A stretch of 64,000 bases of DNA from Candidatus Zhuqueibacterota bacterium (GCA_022616415.1 JAKEEU010000313.1:1-64000); one strand, 5' to 3'. Numbered from the stretch's first letter, positions 1 through 8,082 are shown. Program-made: numbers and translations. Notes: generated by a model from the sequence alone, not told the origin.

Positions 1-30
1 GTTTCAATCCCACGATGGTTCGATTCAGAC
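1..30. CRISPR. Single CRISPR repeat at the left edge, end of an array
   Basis: The first 30 bases match the repeat of the second array at 652-846: both begin GTTTCAATCCCACG and continue ATGGTTCGATT. No second copy follows before position 652, so this is the last repeat of an array that continues to the left, or a solitary repeat. The last bases (CAGAC) differ from the GAAAC-like end usual in this repeat class, as is typical of a terminal repeat. Confidence 0.7.
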
Positions 31-191
31 CCGCCAAAAACCCCATAAAATAAGCCCTTTTTCAGGGCTAAAACGTCGTCTACCGGCAATCGCGTCAATG
101 CAGGCAGAGGGGCGACGATTCAAGGCCGCATTTGCCGCCAACCCTACCAATAAACGCAAAAACCAGGCAAAAAGCAACAGAAATTTTCGCC

Positions 192-455
192 TCATAAAAA
201 CTGGTCCGTCGGATTGCGCTCCTGCCCCAAAACCTCCTTTTCCAGCAGCCGTTGTTCCGCCAATTTGTAAATCAGGACCGAATCTTCCTCCGGTTTCATG
301 ATTTTTTTCAGCCGCATTTTCAGCTCCTTCAGCTTCGCCGGCGTGCTCTCCCCCTCGAAAACGCTGTTTTGCACCCAGTTCAGGTACTGGCGGCAAACCT
401 TCAACATTCTCCCCACCCGCTTGACGTTGATATCGTAGACGAGGATGATGTACAT
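192..455 (-). CDS. cas2: CRISPR-associated endoribonuclease Cas2
   Basis: Cas2 is the structural partner of Cas1 in the spacer-integration complex. The 87-residue product has the usual family length. It starts with a hydrophobic strand ending in the conserved aspartate (MYIILVYDI, Asp8) and has the ferredoxin-like fold pattern with an FEG turn near residue 33. The start ATG has no clear Shine-Dalgarno sequence. The gene is 590 bp downstream of cas1, where Cas1 and Cas2 genes are normally adjacent or overlapping. The gap holds tandem repeats and a relic array. The single repeat at 1-30 lies just beyond its 3' end. Family assignment is firm; whether it is still co-transcribed with cas1 is unknown. 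Confidence 0.93.
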   Translation of the reverse strand: MYIILVYDINVKRVGRMLKVCRQYLNWVQNSVFEGESTPAKLKELKMRLKKIMKPEEDSVLIYKLAEQRLLEKEVLGQERNPTDQFL

Positions 456-461
456 GGCAAT

Positions 462-630
462 ATGGATTGATGGATCGTTGGATTATTGGATTGGTGGATT
501 GGTGGATTATTGGATTGGTGGATTGGTGGATTATTGGATTGGTGGATTGGTGGATTGTTGGATTATTGGATTGTTGGATTATTGGATTGTTGGATTATTG
601 GATTGTTGGATTTTTGGATTGTTGATTGCC
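462..630. repeat. Degenerate 8-bp tandem repeat (TGGATTGG / TGGATTAT)
   Basis: About twenty imperfect copies of an octamer, alternating TGGATTGG, TGGATTAT and TGGATTGT, fill the space between the cas2 start and the relic array. It reads open on the plus strand only because the unit lacks stops; the resulting peptide is a WIGGLVDY-type low-complexity string and is not a credible gene. Confidence 0.9.
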
Positions 631-651
631 GGTTAGCGATTCAACCAACGC

Positions 652-846
652 GTTTCAATCTCATCTCGGTTCGATTAAAGCATAGAACTCTCAAATCCCG
701 GACTTCCCTCCCCTTATGTTTCAATCCCACGATGGTTCGACTCAGATATATCGCCGTCAAAACCCAGCCTTCCCTTCCCCCCAGGTTTCAATCCCACGCC
801 TGCCCTGCCAAAGCCCTAGGCAGGCCAGGGATGGTTGGATTGCAAC
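652..846. CRISPR. Relic three-repeat CRISPR array between cas1 and cas2
   Basis: Three 30-bp repeats lie at 652-681, 718-747 and 785-846 and enclose spacers of 36 and 37 bp (682-717, 748-784). All start with GTTTCAATC; the middle parts read CCACGATGGTT in two copies, and the first copy is degenerate (TCATCTCGG). The third repeat is split after its 14th base by a 32-bp hairpin element (799-830), and its remaining 16 bases resume at 831. The 3' eight bases differ in every copy. Uniform spacer length supports a true array; the degeneration suggests it is no longer growing. Confidence 0.8.
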
Positions 847-945
847 TTGGCGCGGTCCATTCACGGTCATGGGATCATTTATAAATTTGATGACGTCAGT
901 GTTTCGGCCGCGCCTTAATTGCATCAACAGGTTTTCCCTCTTCCT

Positions 946-1043
946 CCACTTGCATACTTGCCACTTGCATACTTGCCACTTGCATACTTGCCACTTGCAT
1001 ACTTGCCACTTGCATACTTGCCACTTGCATACTTGCCACTTGC
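946..1043. repeat. 15-bp tandem repeat at the 3' end of cas1
   Basis: Six perfect head-to-tail copies of CCACTTGCATACTTG occupy 946-1035, followed by a partial copy. The array ends at the cas1 stop codon (1046-1048). The perfection of the copies indicates recent expansion or contraction. Confidence 0.95.
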
Positions 1044-1045
1044 CT

Positions 1046-2137
1046 CTACCACCAAATCACAAACGGCTCATACGCCTCCTGCCCCAGCAGATGCTTGATC
1101 AGCTTGTAGCATTCCAGCCGGATCAGGCGGCGGAAGCTGATGTTGCGGTTGAGGCGGCGGTGCTTGATGGTGGTACCGAGGCGCTCGTCGAACTCTTTGA
1201 CGAACACCTTGCGGCCGTCGTCGTTCAGCCAGCAGACCCGGCCCTTCTTTTTAAAATCCTTCTCGCTCAATTGCTTTTTGTTGAGCAGGGTGAAGATCAA
1301 GCGGTCGGCCAGCAGCGGCTTGAAAATCTCCGCCAGATCCAGCGACAGGCTGAAGCGCTTGGTGCCGGGCTCGTGCAGATACGAGATCAGCGGGTTGAGC
1401 TGGGTGCGATAAATTTCGGCCAGGCAGGTGGTGTAGACCATGCTGTTGCCGAAGCTGATGAGGGCGTTGACCATGTTGTCCGGCGGCCGCTTGACGCGCT
1501 TGGTGAAGTCGATCTCCTGGTCGATGATGAGCGGCCAGGCGCGGTAATAGATTTGGCGGATGTTGCCTTCGAGGCCCATCAGCTCGCCGATGCTGCCGGT
1601 TTGCGCCACGCTCGCCACGAGCGGTGCGATGTCGTTGAGAAATGGCGAGCAATCCTTGCCGCGACCGTTGTAGTATTGCAGGTTTTTGACGATATTGCCG
1701 GCGGCGCCGGAGACGAAGGCGCGGGCCAGCTCCAGCCGTTTGGCGCCGTCCAATTGCGCCTGCACTTGGCGAATGAGCAGCTCGCCGCTGTTGAGAAACT
1801 CGCGCGGATAAAAGGTGCCGGAATAGAAACCGTAATAATTGAACAGGTGCAGCGGAATGTGCTTTTGGCCGCAGTAGTTGAGAAATTTTTTGTTGAAGTC
1901 GGCCTCGCCGAAAACGTACAGGCTGTCGATGTCTTCGATGGGGATGACTTTTTTCTCGTTGGCGGCCTCGTAGCTGACGTCCGGCTCCTCCTCGCGGAAT
2001 TCGGGTTCGTTCTCCAGCGCTTCTTCAAAGTCGGCGATGACTTTGTCGTCGGTCACTTGCTTGTAGCGCTCGAAGAAGATGGTGTTCTGCTGCCGGCGGA
2101 GGCGGCCGGGGTTGAAGAGATAGTAGTTGCGGTTCAT
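1046..2137 (-). CDS. cas1: CRISPR-associated endonuclease Cas1
   Basis: Cas1 is the integrase that inserts new spacers into the array. The 363-residue product has the three metal-binding positions where the family has them: Glu190 (GLEGN), His255 (YLHEPG) and Asp267 (SLDLAE). The chosen ATG (2137) gives the usual N-terminus, MNRNYYLFNP. The frame stays open further upstream, but that part belongs to the overlapping FG-GAP gene region. Residues about 28-65 form an acidic insertion (many Glu/Asp) before the usual IPIEDIDSLYVFGE strand. Only 28 bp of GCAACCAG-type repeat separate the start from the upstream FG-GAP gene, and no Shine-Dalgarno sequence is visible, so expression may be poor or coupled. 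Confidence 0.95.
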   Translation of the reverse strand: MNRNYYLFNPGRLRRQQNTIFFERYKQVTDDKVIADFEEALENEPEFREEEPDVSYEAANEKKVIPIEDIDSLYVFGEADFNKKFLNYCGQKHIPLHLFNYYGFYSGTFYPREFLNSGELLIRQVQAQLDGAKRLELARAFVSGAAGNIVKNLQYYNGRGKDCSPFLNDIAPLVASVAQTGSIGELMGLEGNIRQIYYRAWPLIIDQEIDFTKRVKRPPDNMVNALISFGNSMVYTTCLAEIYRTQLNPLISYLHEPGTKRFSLSLDLAEIFKPLLADRLIFTLLNKKQLSEKDFKKKGRVCWLNDDGRKVFVKEFDERLGTTIKHRRLNRNISFRRLIRLECYKLIKHLLGQEAYEPFVIWW

Positions 2138-2165
2138 TTTCTGGTTGCTCGTTGCTGGTTGCTGG
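2138..2165. repeat. GCAACCAG-type spacer repeat
   Basis: The whole 28-bp gap between the FG-GAP stop and the cas1 start consists of GCAACCAGCAACGAGCAACC-like phrases. The same phrase family recurs at 16716-16814 and near 37780-37800. Confidence 0.6.
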
Positions 2166-4112
2166 TTATCGTAGAAGCAGGAGTTTCCGCATTTCAACGC
2201 GGTGTCCGGCGCGCAGACGGGCGAGGTACAGCCCGCTGGGAAGTTTATCGCCCCGGTCGTCTCTGGTATCCCATAGCGTTTTGTGGTGTCCGGGGACCTG
2301 TACTTCGTCGACCACGGTGCGCACTTTTTGCCCCAGCGCGTTGAAGATGTCGAGCCTGACGTGCACGCCGCGCCCGGTCGCGGGAATCGCATAGCTGATG
2401 ACTGTCGAAGGGTTGAAGGGATTGGGATAGTTCTGGAAGAGCGTGAATTGTGCCGGGATGCTCTCTTCCGGTTGTGCCACGCTGGTGATGATTTGCTCGT
2501 CAGCAAAAGTCGAGCCCGCGAAACCATGATCGATGGCCTGGACGCTCCAGTAAATCTTGCCGCCCTTGAAATTTTTGATGACCCAACGCGTGTTGTGATT
2601 GACGTTGCCCAACTGCGGCTGCAGACGGCGCCCGGTTTGCAGGTCCGCCATCGGCGAAACAATCTCAGCGCCGCCGGGCGTGGTGCCGGCACGAAGGTTA
2701 TAAGTCAGCGCTTCTTGTCTGGTCTGCAAATCGGCGGCTCTTTCCCAACTCAGAATCAGGCTGTCGCCGGCGACGCTCGCAACCAAGCCTGCCGGCGGGG
2801 TTGGCGCCGTATTGTGAATGCCGATTTCGTTGCGAAATAATTTGGTGAAGGCGCCGGTATAATAATTCAGGCCGAGCTGCACGAAGTCGAGGTCGCCGTC
2901 GTTGTCGTAGTCACCCCAGGCGACGGCGGCGAAATCGCCGCCGGCAAACTCCGCGCCGATCTCCACAAAACTGCCTTCCGTATTGTTGTAAACTCTGGCC
3001 ACGAAAGTCGAATCGAGCTCGTTGTATCCGCTCATGAGAACGTCGAGATCGCCGTCGTTGTCGTAATCACCCCAAACCACGCCGCCGCCGACTTGATGGA
3101 TGGGCGCCTGGAGGTCAACGAAGGCGCCGGCATCGTTGCGGTAGATTCTGGTGATCGCTCCCTGGTCGGTTTTCCCGGTCAGCAGAATGTCCAGGTCGCC
3201 GTCGTCGTCGAAATCCCCGAAAGCGGCTGAGCTGAAGAATGCGCCGCCAAGGCCGGCCTCGATGTCGACGAATGCCTCGCCGGCGTTGTCATTGCGATAG
3301 ACTTTGGTGATGCCATCCAGGGTGCTGTTTCCGGCCTGGCCGCTGAGCAAAATATCGAGATCGCCATCGTTGTCGAAATCGCCCCAGGCCAGTGAGCCGT
3401 CGCCGATTCCGGGCAGGACGACCGGGGTTTCGACAAAGTCGCCATTTTCATTGCGATAGAGTTTGGTGATTTTTGTCAAGGCATCTTTGAAGCCGGCGAG
3501 CAGGATATCGAGATCACCGTCGTTGTCGTAGTCTCCCCAAGCCACGGCGCTGTTGCGCACATTTTCAAATGCCGCTTCAAGAGGTACAAACTGGTCGGCA
3601 TCATTGCGATATAGTTTGGTGATTGGTCCGGCGTCGGAAAAGCCGACGAGCAGGATGTCCAAATCGCCGTCGTTGTCATAGTCTCCCCAAATTGCCCTGC
3701 CGTCAGAGATGCCGATCAAACCCGCCCCAATCTCGACAAAGGTCGTATCGTCATTGCGATAAATGCCGGTATATCTTTCCGGAAAGTCGTCGCCGGAAAT
3801 CAGCAGATCGAGATCGCCGTCGTTGTCGTAGTCTCCCCACGCCACGGAGCCGCGGGACAAATTGCGGATGGTGTGCGGCACCTCGGTGAACAGCGAGTCG
3901 GTTGCCGGCGGTGAAATGATGGCGGTGAAGCCTGATTCCGCACGCCTGCCGCGACTATTTTCTGCCGCAGGAGCATTGGTGTCGAGCGGAACAAAAGTCT
4001 GGGCCGGAAGCTCGAAAACAGCGAACAAAACAGCGGCTGAGACGCCCAAGCAAGAAACAAAACCGCCATTTGCCTTGGCGCGCGGTGATGCTTTCATGAT
4101 GGTCTTGTCCAT
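2166..4112 (-). CDS. Secreted FG-GAP/VCBS beta-propeller protein with T9SS sorting tail
   Basis: The 648-residue product has an N-terminal signal peptide (hydrophobic run about residues 20-36), then seven FG-GAP/VCBS repeats with the core WGDYDNDGDLD, enough for one seven-bladed calcium-binding propeller. A fibronectin-like segment follows, then a C-terminal type IX secretion tail (FQNYPNPFNPST). Such proteins are exported and held at the cell surface, and their ligands are unknown. The start at 4112 has a GGGGA ribosome site five bases upstream. The gene is out of place: it splits cas4 from cas1 and has no known CRISPR role. I infer an insertion, supported by the cas1-like remnant at 4151-4189 just upstream of its start. 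Confidence 0.9.
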   Translation of the reverse strand: MDKTIMKASPRAKANGGFVSCLGVSAAVLFAVFELPAQTFVPLDTNAPAAENSRGRRAESGFTAIISPPATDSLFTEVPHTIRNLSRGSVAWGDYDNDGDLDLLISGDDFPERYTGIYRNDDTTFVEIGAGLIGISDGRAIWGDYDNDGDLDILLVGFSDAGPITKLYRNDADQFVPLEAAFENVRNSAVAWGDYDNDGDLDILLAGFKDALTKITKLYRNENGDFVETPVVLPGIGDGSLAWGDFDNDGDLDILLSGQAGNSTLDGITKVYRNDNAGEAFVDIEAGLGGAFFSSAAFGDFDDDGDLDILLTGKTDQGAITRIYRNDAGAFVDLQAPIHQVGGGVVWGDYDNDGDLDVLMSGYNELDSTFVARVYNNTEGSFVEIGAEFAGGDFAAVAWGDYDNDGDLDFVQLGLNYYTGAFTKLFRNEIGIHNTAPTPPAGLVASVAGDSLILSWERAADLQTRQEALTYNLRAGTTPGGAEIVSPMADLQTGRRLQPQLGNVNHNTRWVIKNFKGGKIYWSVQAIDHGFAGSTFADEQIITSVAQPEESIPAQFTLFQNYPNPFNPSTVISYAIPATGRGVHVRLDIFNALGQKVRTVVDEVQVPGHHKTLWDTRDDRGDKLPSGLYLARLRAGHRVEMRKLLLLR

Positions 4113-4150
4113 GATTTCCCCGTTTTGAAATGGTTAAAGTTCATGCTGGC

Positions 4151-4189
4151 GCAGGCGTCCGGATTGAAGAGATGGTCATTGCGTTTCAT
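4151..4189 (-). pseudogene. Probable 5' remnant of an older cas1
   Basis: Reading leftwards from ATG 4189 gives MKRNDHLFNPD, matching the N-terminus of the intact downstream Cas1 (MNRNYYLFNPG) at 7 of 11 residues, with about four fifths of bases identical over 33 nt. It lies 120 bp beyond the end of cas4, exactly where cas1 normally follows. The match stops just before the FG-GAP leader. I infer that the original cas1 was cut after about 11 codons by the insertion. The match is short, so chance or convergence is not excluded. Confidence 0.6.
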
Positions 4190-4195
4190 GGCGTT

Positions 4196-4260
4196 CGTAA
4201 TGCGTAAAACGTGATGCGTAAGGTGTAAAACGTAAGGCGTAATCCGTAAAGCGTAATGTG
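4196..4260. repeat. TTACGC-phrase tandem repeat
   Basis: About eight imperfect phrases of the form GCGTAAAAC, GCGTAATCC and GCGTAAGG fill the gap between cas4 and the cas1 remnant. Related phrases lie at 19254-19276 and 21530-21571. Confidence 0.75.
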
Positions 4261-4309
4261 AATTAAAGTTGCTGCCCACTGCAACTGCCTACTGCTGCTG
4301 CCCACTGGC

Positions 4310-4825
4310 TCATCCCCAGCACAATTCCCGATACGAGCATTGGCGGCAGAAGGGGATTTTCTTGGCTTTGGGCGGCTGGGGCATCGCAATAATGCGGCGA
4401 ATGTGCTCAAGTTTTTCTTCAGTAATCTTGATATCTTCCGCAGCCAGTTCCACAACGATGCGTCTGCGCTGCGTGGGAAATTCGAGCACGCCTTTGAGGT
4501 CGCCGAGCTCCTGATCGCGCAGGAGATAGAGATAATACTTGAGCTGCCAAACATGCGCTGCTTCGGCGCGGTCGGATTTTTTGACTTCGTGAATAAGGCC
4601 GTCCGGCGTGATGCGATCGAGGCGGATATTGTCGAAGAGGAGAATCTCTTTGGTGTCGCGCTCATAGCTTTCCTCGTGGACCAGCCGTCCGAGATGAACG
4701 AGGTCGCTGGTGTGTTCCATCTCCACGTCGTGGCTGAAATACCACAGCTCGGTATGGCAGACGTGGAAATAGTTCATCATCACGCCGGTGATGGGGCGAG
4801 AAGTCAATGCACTTTCGTTGATCAT
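4310..4825 (-). CDS. cas4: CRISPR-associated exonuclease Cas4
   Basis: Cas4 is an iron-sulphur RecB-family nuclease that trims and selects prespacers for Cas1-Cas2. From ATG 4825 the protein is 171 residues. Visible features are one N-terminal cysteine (Cys23), three C-terminal cysteines (160, 163, 169) for the 4Fe-4S cluster, and the nuclease residues His50, Asp70, Glu80-Val-Lys82 and Gln94 (QLKYY). An upstream ATG at 4873 would overlap cas3 by 22 bp, but the 4825 start has an AAGAAGG site eight bases upstream and removes the overlap. The downstream neighbour should be cas1; a repeat, a cas1-like remnant and the FG-GAP gene follow instead. Confidence 0.93.
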   Translation of the reverse strand: MINESALTSRPITGVMMNYFHVCHTELWYFSHDVEMEHTSDLVHLGRLVHEESYERDTKEILLFDNIRLDRITPDGLIHEVKKSDRAEAAHVWQLKYYLYLLRDQELGDLKGVLEFPTQRRRIVVELAAEDIKITEEKLEHIRRIIAMPQPPKAKKIPFCRQCSYRELCWG

Positions 4826-4851
4826 TTTGCTTGCCTTCTTATGGAAACTGC

Positions 4852-7191
4852 TTACAATGCCCGACTTGACCATGCTGATTCTTTACTGGCTTCTTGTGTG
4901 AGTCCCAATTCGTCATCATAATGCAAGTCGGCGACATAGATCACATGGCTGAGTTGCTTGCCCAGATCGACACGGTGTGGTCGCAGAAGTCCGGCTTCGA
5001 GCCAAAGATGAAATTGAAACTTGCGAATGGAAACAAGCAGGGTTTCGCTTTCGATGAAACGGCCTTGTTGCAAAAGCCCGTCATAGTTTTCTTGCAAACT
5101 GGCGGGCAACACCGGAATGCCGTCAAATTGCTGTTCGAATTCTTCCTCGCTGCTTTTGTGATCACGATAAGGATAGAGCTTTTGCAGATGCTCGCGAAAC
5201 GCTTCCAAGGTTTCAGCGTAGCTTTTTTCCATTTTTTCCGGCCAGCAGGGATAGACGGCATCCAACCAGCTTTGCAACACCTGTTCATCAACGGGGCCGG
5301 CTTTCATCGTTGCGAGGGTGCGCTCTACGATTTCACGCGGATAGATGCGGCCATCGTATTCCCCGCCCTCGCGGCACACCATCACATCACACAAGCCTTT
5401 CTTATCCGGTTGATGGCGATTAACTCGGCCAAAGCGCTGGAGCAAGGCATCAAGCGGCGCCGGTTCGGTGAACAACACGTCGAAATCGATATCGAGACTC
5501 ACTTCGACAGTTTGTGTACCCACGAGAAGCCGGATGTCTTCTTCCATGAGCATTCTTTCTTTTTCATAGCGATCAGCATACGTGAAACGGCCGTGCAAAA
5601 GCACGCGCTGCGCTGTATCAACTTCATTATTCAAAGCGCCGTAGATTCTTTGCGCCGCAGCTACGGTGTTACAAACCACCATGACTTTGCGATGCGGGCT
5701 GCTCATCAGCTCAGCACGTATCATTGGAAGTTGATCATCAATGTTCCCTTCATGAATTTTCAAACGATGCCGACGGAGCTTTTGCATGAAATCGGGAGCA
5801 ACCGTCACTTCCGAAGAGTTGCGGAGAACTTGTTCAAGCCTCTCTTTCAAAAATTTCGGCAGCGTGGCGGTCATGATCATCACCCGCACGCCCAAATGTT
5901 TCGTCAGCCATTCTAGCAGAACGCAAATACGCGCGAAAGTCTCGGCATCATAAGCGTGGATTTCATCGAAAATCAGAATACTTCCCGCCAGCTCGCTGAG
6001 TCCGATTTCGAATCCCTTTACACCAAAGGCGTGTTTGAGAATTTGAAATGGTGTGACGACTTTGATGGGATGCTGCATTTTGCGCAGAAGTTCAACCATA
6101 TTTCGAACCACCCCCTCGGTTTCGGCGCTGCGATCTTCGAAGGCTGAGAGCAGGTGCAACCGGGCCTTGCCATGCAGCAATCCGACAAGTTCCGAGTGCT
6201 GGAATTCGACTTCGGGCGTGAATAGTTTCGCCAGCCGTTTTTGCATGGCATTGATGGAAGCCGTATAGGGAAGGAGGTAAAGTATCCGGCCCTGTTGGCG
6301 CTCGATCTGGCGGCGCATCCAGCCGAGTGCCGCTTCGGTTTTCCCGCTTCCGGTTGGCGCCGTGAGAAACAAATGGGTTTCGACCTTCCAACAATCGGTT
6401 TGATGTTGATGCGGTTTAAGCCGATGCAGAAATCCGAAATTTTCGGTAGTCACAAAAGGAATTTTATCAATCCCTGCCGAGCCGAGATGGTCGCACAGGC
6501 GCAAGGCGCCGCCGAGCAACATTTCAGACCAGAATGCTTGCGCCTCGCCGTTCATTGACGTGTTGAGCCAGGCATCGAGCAACGTCTCGTATGGATCGCG
6601 CAGTTGGTCAAAGCGTCCGGCATCGAGTTTTATTTGATTTTCGGCGTAGAAACTGCCGGCGACTTTATCCCATTGGCTCTTCAAAAAACGAACGTATGGT
6701 TTGCTCATTTCCTGCAGGCGTTGTGCGAAAGAAACATGACCATAGATGTAAGCAAGATTTGTCGTTTGATCGTTCGCCGCCTCGGCGTAGATCCGACGTT
6801 CGCGCAAGCGATCGTAGGTTTTGTGATGGCCGAGCACCGCGCGGCCGATTTGTTCCTGCCGTTGCAAATCAATTGTGAGAAACTCGGCGAATGCAGCGCT
6901 GATGCGCTCGTGCCGTTCACCCCAGCGTTTGCCCTTGGGATATAATTGCTGCTGAAAACCTTCGCAGACTTTACCCCAATCGTGCAGATAAACCGCCACA
7001 AACAACATATCCCAGAACTGCGGCTCTTTTGCGCACGATGGCAAAGCCGGCAGCACGAGAGGAAGTTGCCGAAAAACTTCGAGGCAGTCGAGCAAATGCT
7101 CGTAGAGCGAACGCGATGCCGGCGGACTTTTGGCCAACACGCTGCGGTGATCGATTGCCTTTTCAAGAGAGCCGAGATTTGGCTTGCTCAT
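4852..7191 (-). CDS. cas3: CRISPR-associated helicase/nuclease Cas3
   Basis: Cas3 is recruited by Cascade to unwind and shred target DNA. The 779-residue protein carries an N-terminal HD nuclease (His32, His70-Asp71, His94, GHH about 121-123, Asp234) and a superfamily 2 helicase with Walker A (TAPTGSGKT, about 277-285) and DEIH box (409-412). The helicase C-terminal signature QRFGRVNR is present. Both nuclease and helicase motifs look intact, so interference could still work. The start (7191) has only a weak AGAG ribosome site. It is separated from cas5 by 201 bp containing a 14-bp inverted repeat. Confidence 0.96.
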   Translation of the reverse strand: MSKPNLGSLEKAIDHRSVLAKSPPASRSLYEHLLDCLEVFRQLPLVLPALPSCAKEPQFWDMLFVAVYLHDWGKVCEGFQQQLYPKGKRWGERHERISAAFAEFLTIDLQRQEQIGRAVLGHHKTYDRLRERRIYAEAANDQTTNLAYIYGHVSFAQRLQEMSKPYVRFLKSQWDKVAGSFYAENQIKLDAGRFDQLRDPYETLLDAWLNTSMNGEAQAFWSEMLLGGALRLCDHLGSAGIDKIPFVTTENFGFLHRLKPHQHQTDCWKVETHLFLTAPTGSGKTEAALGWMRRQIERQQGRILYLLPYTASINAMQKRLAKLFTPEVEFQHSELVGLLHGKARLHLLSAFEDRSAETEGVVRNMVELLRKMQHPIKVVTPFQILKHAFGVKGFEIGLSELAGSILIFDEIHAYDAETFARICVLLEWLTKHLGVRVMIMTATLPKFLKERLEQVLRNSSEVTVAPDFMQKLRRHRLKIHEGNIDDQLPMIRAELMSSPHRKVMVVCNTVAAAQRIYGALNNEVDTAQRVLLHGRFTYADRYEKERMLMEEDIRLLVGTQTVEVSLDIDFDVLFTEPAPLDALLQRFGRVNRHQPDKKGLCDVMVCREGGEYDGRIYPREIVERTLATMKAGPVDEQVLQSWLDAVYPCWPEKMEKSYAETLEAFREHLQKLYPYRDHKSSEEEFEQQFDGIPVLPASLQENYDGLLQQGRFIESETLLVSIRKFQFHLWLEAGLLRPHRVDLGKQLSHVIYVADLHYDDELGLTQEASKESAWSSRAL

Positions 7192-7210
7192 AAGCTCTTT
7201 GTCAAGTTAT

Positions 7211-7309
7211 TACTCGGAGCATGAAATACTTTAATTTTGATTGCAAGAAAAGCCTTGGAAATAGGCCTTTTTATTGATTTTTTAATTAAACTTCATCATG
7301 CTCCGAGTA
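7211..7309. repeat. Perfect 14-bp inverted repeat bounding a 99-bp element
   Basis: TACTCGGAGCATGA at 7211-7224 is exactly reverse-complemented at 7296-7309. The 71 bases between are AT-rich and hold no gene. It lies in the cas5-cas3 gap, just upstream of the cas3 start. It could be a tiny non-autonomous mobile element or a hairpin that tunes cas3 expression; no target-site duplication is evident. Confidence 0.8.
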
Positions 7310-7392
7310 GTAAAAGCGTTTGTTCCCATCCCGTAAGGCAAAACAATTCATTCTGCCATGTCAAAATTTTCACTGCGGTCTCCGTGATTCCA

Positions 7393-8073
7393 TCATCTTG
7401 TCTTGTCGCCCTTGTCAAAAAAATCGCTCGTATACCAAAACAAATCGGTTTCGAGCTCCGGATCGCGCCACCCTGGCTGTGCCAGCTTATAAACACCGCG
7501 CCTTTGCCAGTCCAACAAATAGAAGGGCTGCGTTCCCACGTTGCGGCGCGGAAAGGATTCGGTAAAATGGGTGGGCAAAGCTTGAATCGGAGCAGCCAGC
7601 CGATAGCCGGCGAAAGGCACAACCGTTCCTGCCAGATTTAAAGACTCCACCGGTTGCAAGTCCACTGTTGTAACGCTTTCAACGGAAGCGAGATCACTGC
7701 TGCGGCCGAGCAATAAAGGGAAGTAGGGAGCTTGAAATGCTTGGGCAAGCTGTTCATCCCGCAAATACAACGAGAGCGAGTTGAACGCCAGAAACTCTCG
7801 GCGCATGATGTTGGATTTCGCCGCCAACGTCGGTTTGCCTTTATCGCCCTGGATTTGATAAATGGTTTCCAAATCAATCGCCATGCATTCGTAGCGAAAG
7901 ATATAAGCAAACTCATGATGTTCCGGTGAGGCCATTCGTCCGGCAGCCGCCGAGATCAACCCCCAAATGGTTGAAATCGGCGGCATGCGCAACGAAGGTT
8001 GAAAACCGCTGATCATGTTGGGATAACGAAAGCTGGCGGTCCAGCTCGTGAGATCGATGCGAAAAACTTTCAT
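7393..8073 (-). CDS. cas5: Cascade subunit Cas5 (Cas5t type)
   Basis: Cas5 caps the 5' handle of the crRNA in Cascade. The 226-residue product begins with the Cas5 strand (MKVFRIDLTSWTASFRYP) followed by the PPISTIWGLI segment typical of Cas5 proteins from Tneap-type I-B systems. It starts nine bases after the cas7 stop with a GAGGTG ribosome site, so the two are translated from one message. The family assignment rests on the N-terminal motif and position. Confidence 0.9.
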   Translation of the reverse strand: MKVFRIDLTSWTASFRYPNMISGFQPSLRMPPISTIWGLISAAAGRMASPEHHEFAYIFRYECMAIDLETIYQIQGDKGKPTLAAKSNIMRREFLAFNSLSLYLRDEQLAQAFQAPYFPLLLGRSSDLASVESVTTVDLQPVESLNLAGTVVPFAGYRLAAPIQALPTHFTESFPRRNVGTQPFYLLDWQRRGVYKLAQPGWRDPELETDLFWYTSDFFDKGDKTR

Positions 8074-8082
8074 AGGTCACCT

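Noticed and set aside
462..630. Octamer tandem repeat as a CRISPR array
   Set aside because: No unique spacers and unit far too short; it is a simple tandem repeat.
716..2344. Long plus-strand open frame antisense to cas1 (542 codons)
   Set aside because: It is the complement of cas1 and the repeats; its peptide is low-complexity and Cas1 has all catalytic residues on the other strand.
4894..5916. Plus-strand open frame of 340 codons opposite cas3
   Set aside because: Shadow of the cas3 coding strand; no ribosome site or family.
7211..7309. Complete insertion sequence
   Set aside because: Only 99 bp with no transposase; at most a tiny non-autonomous element.
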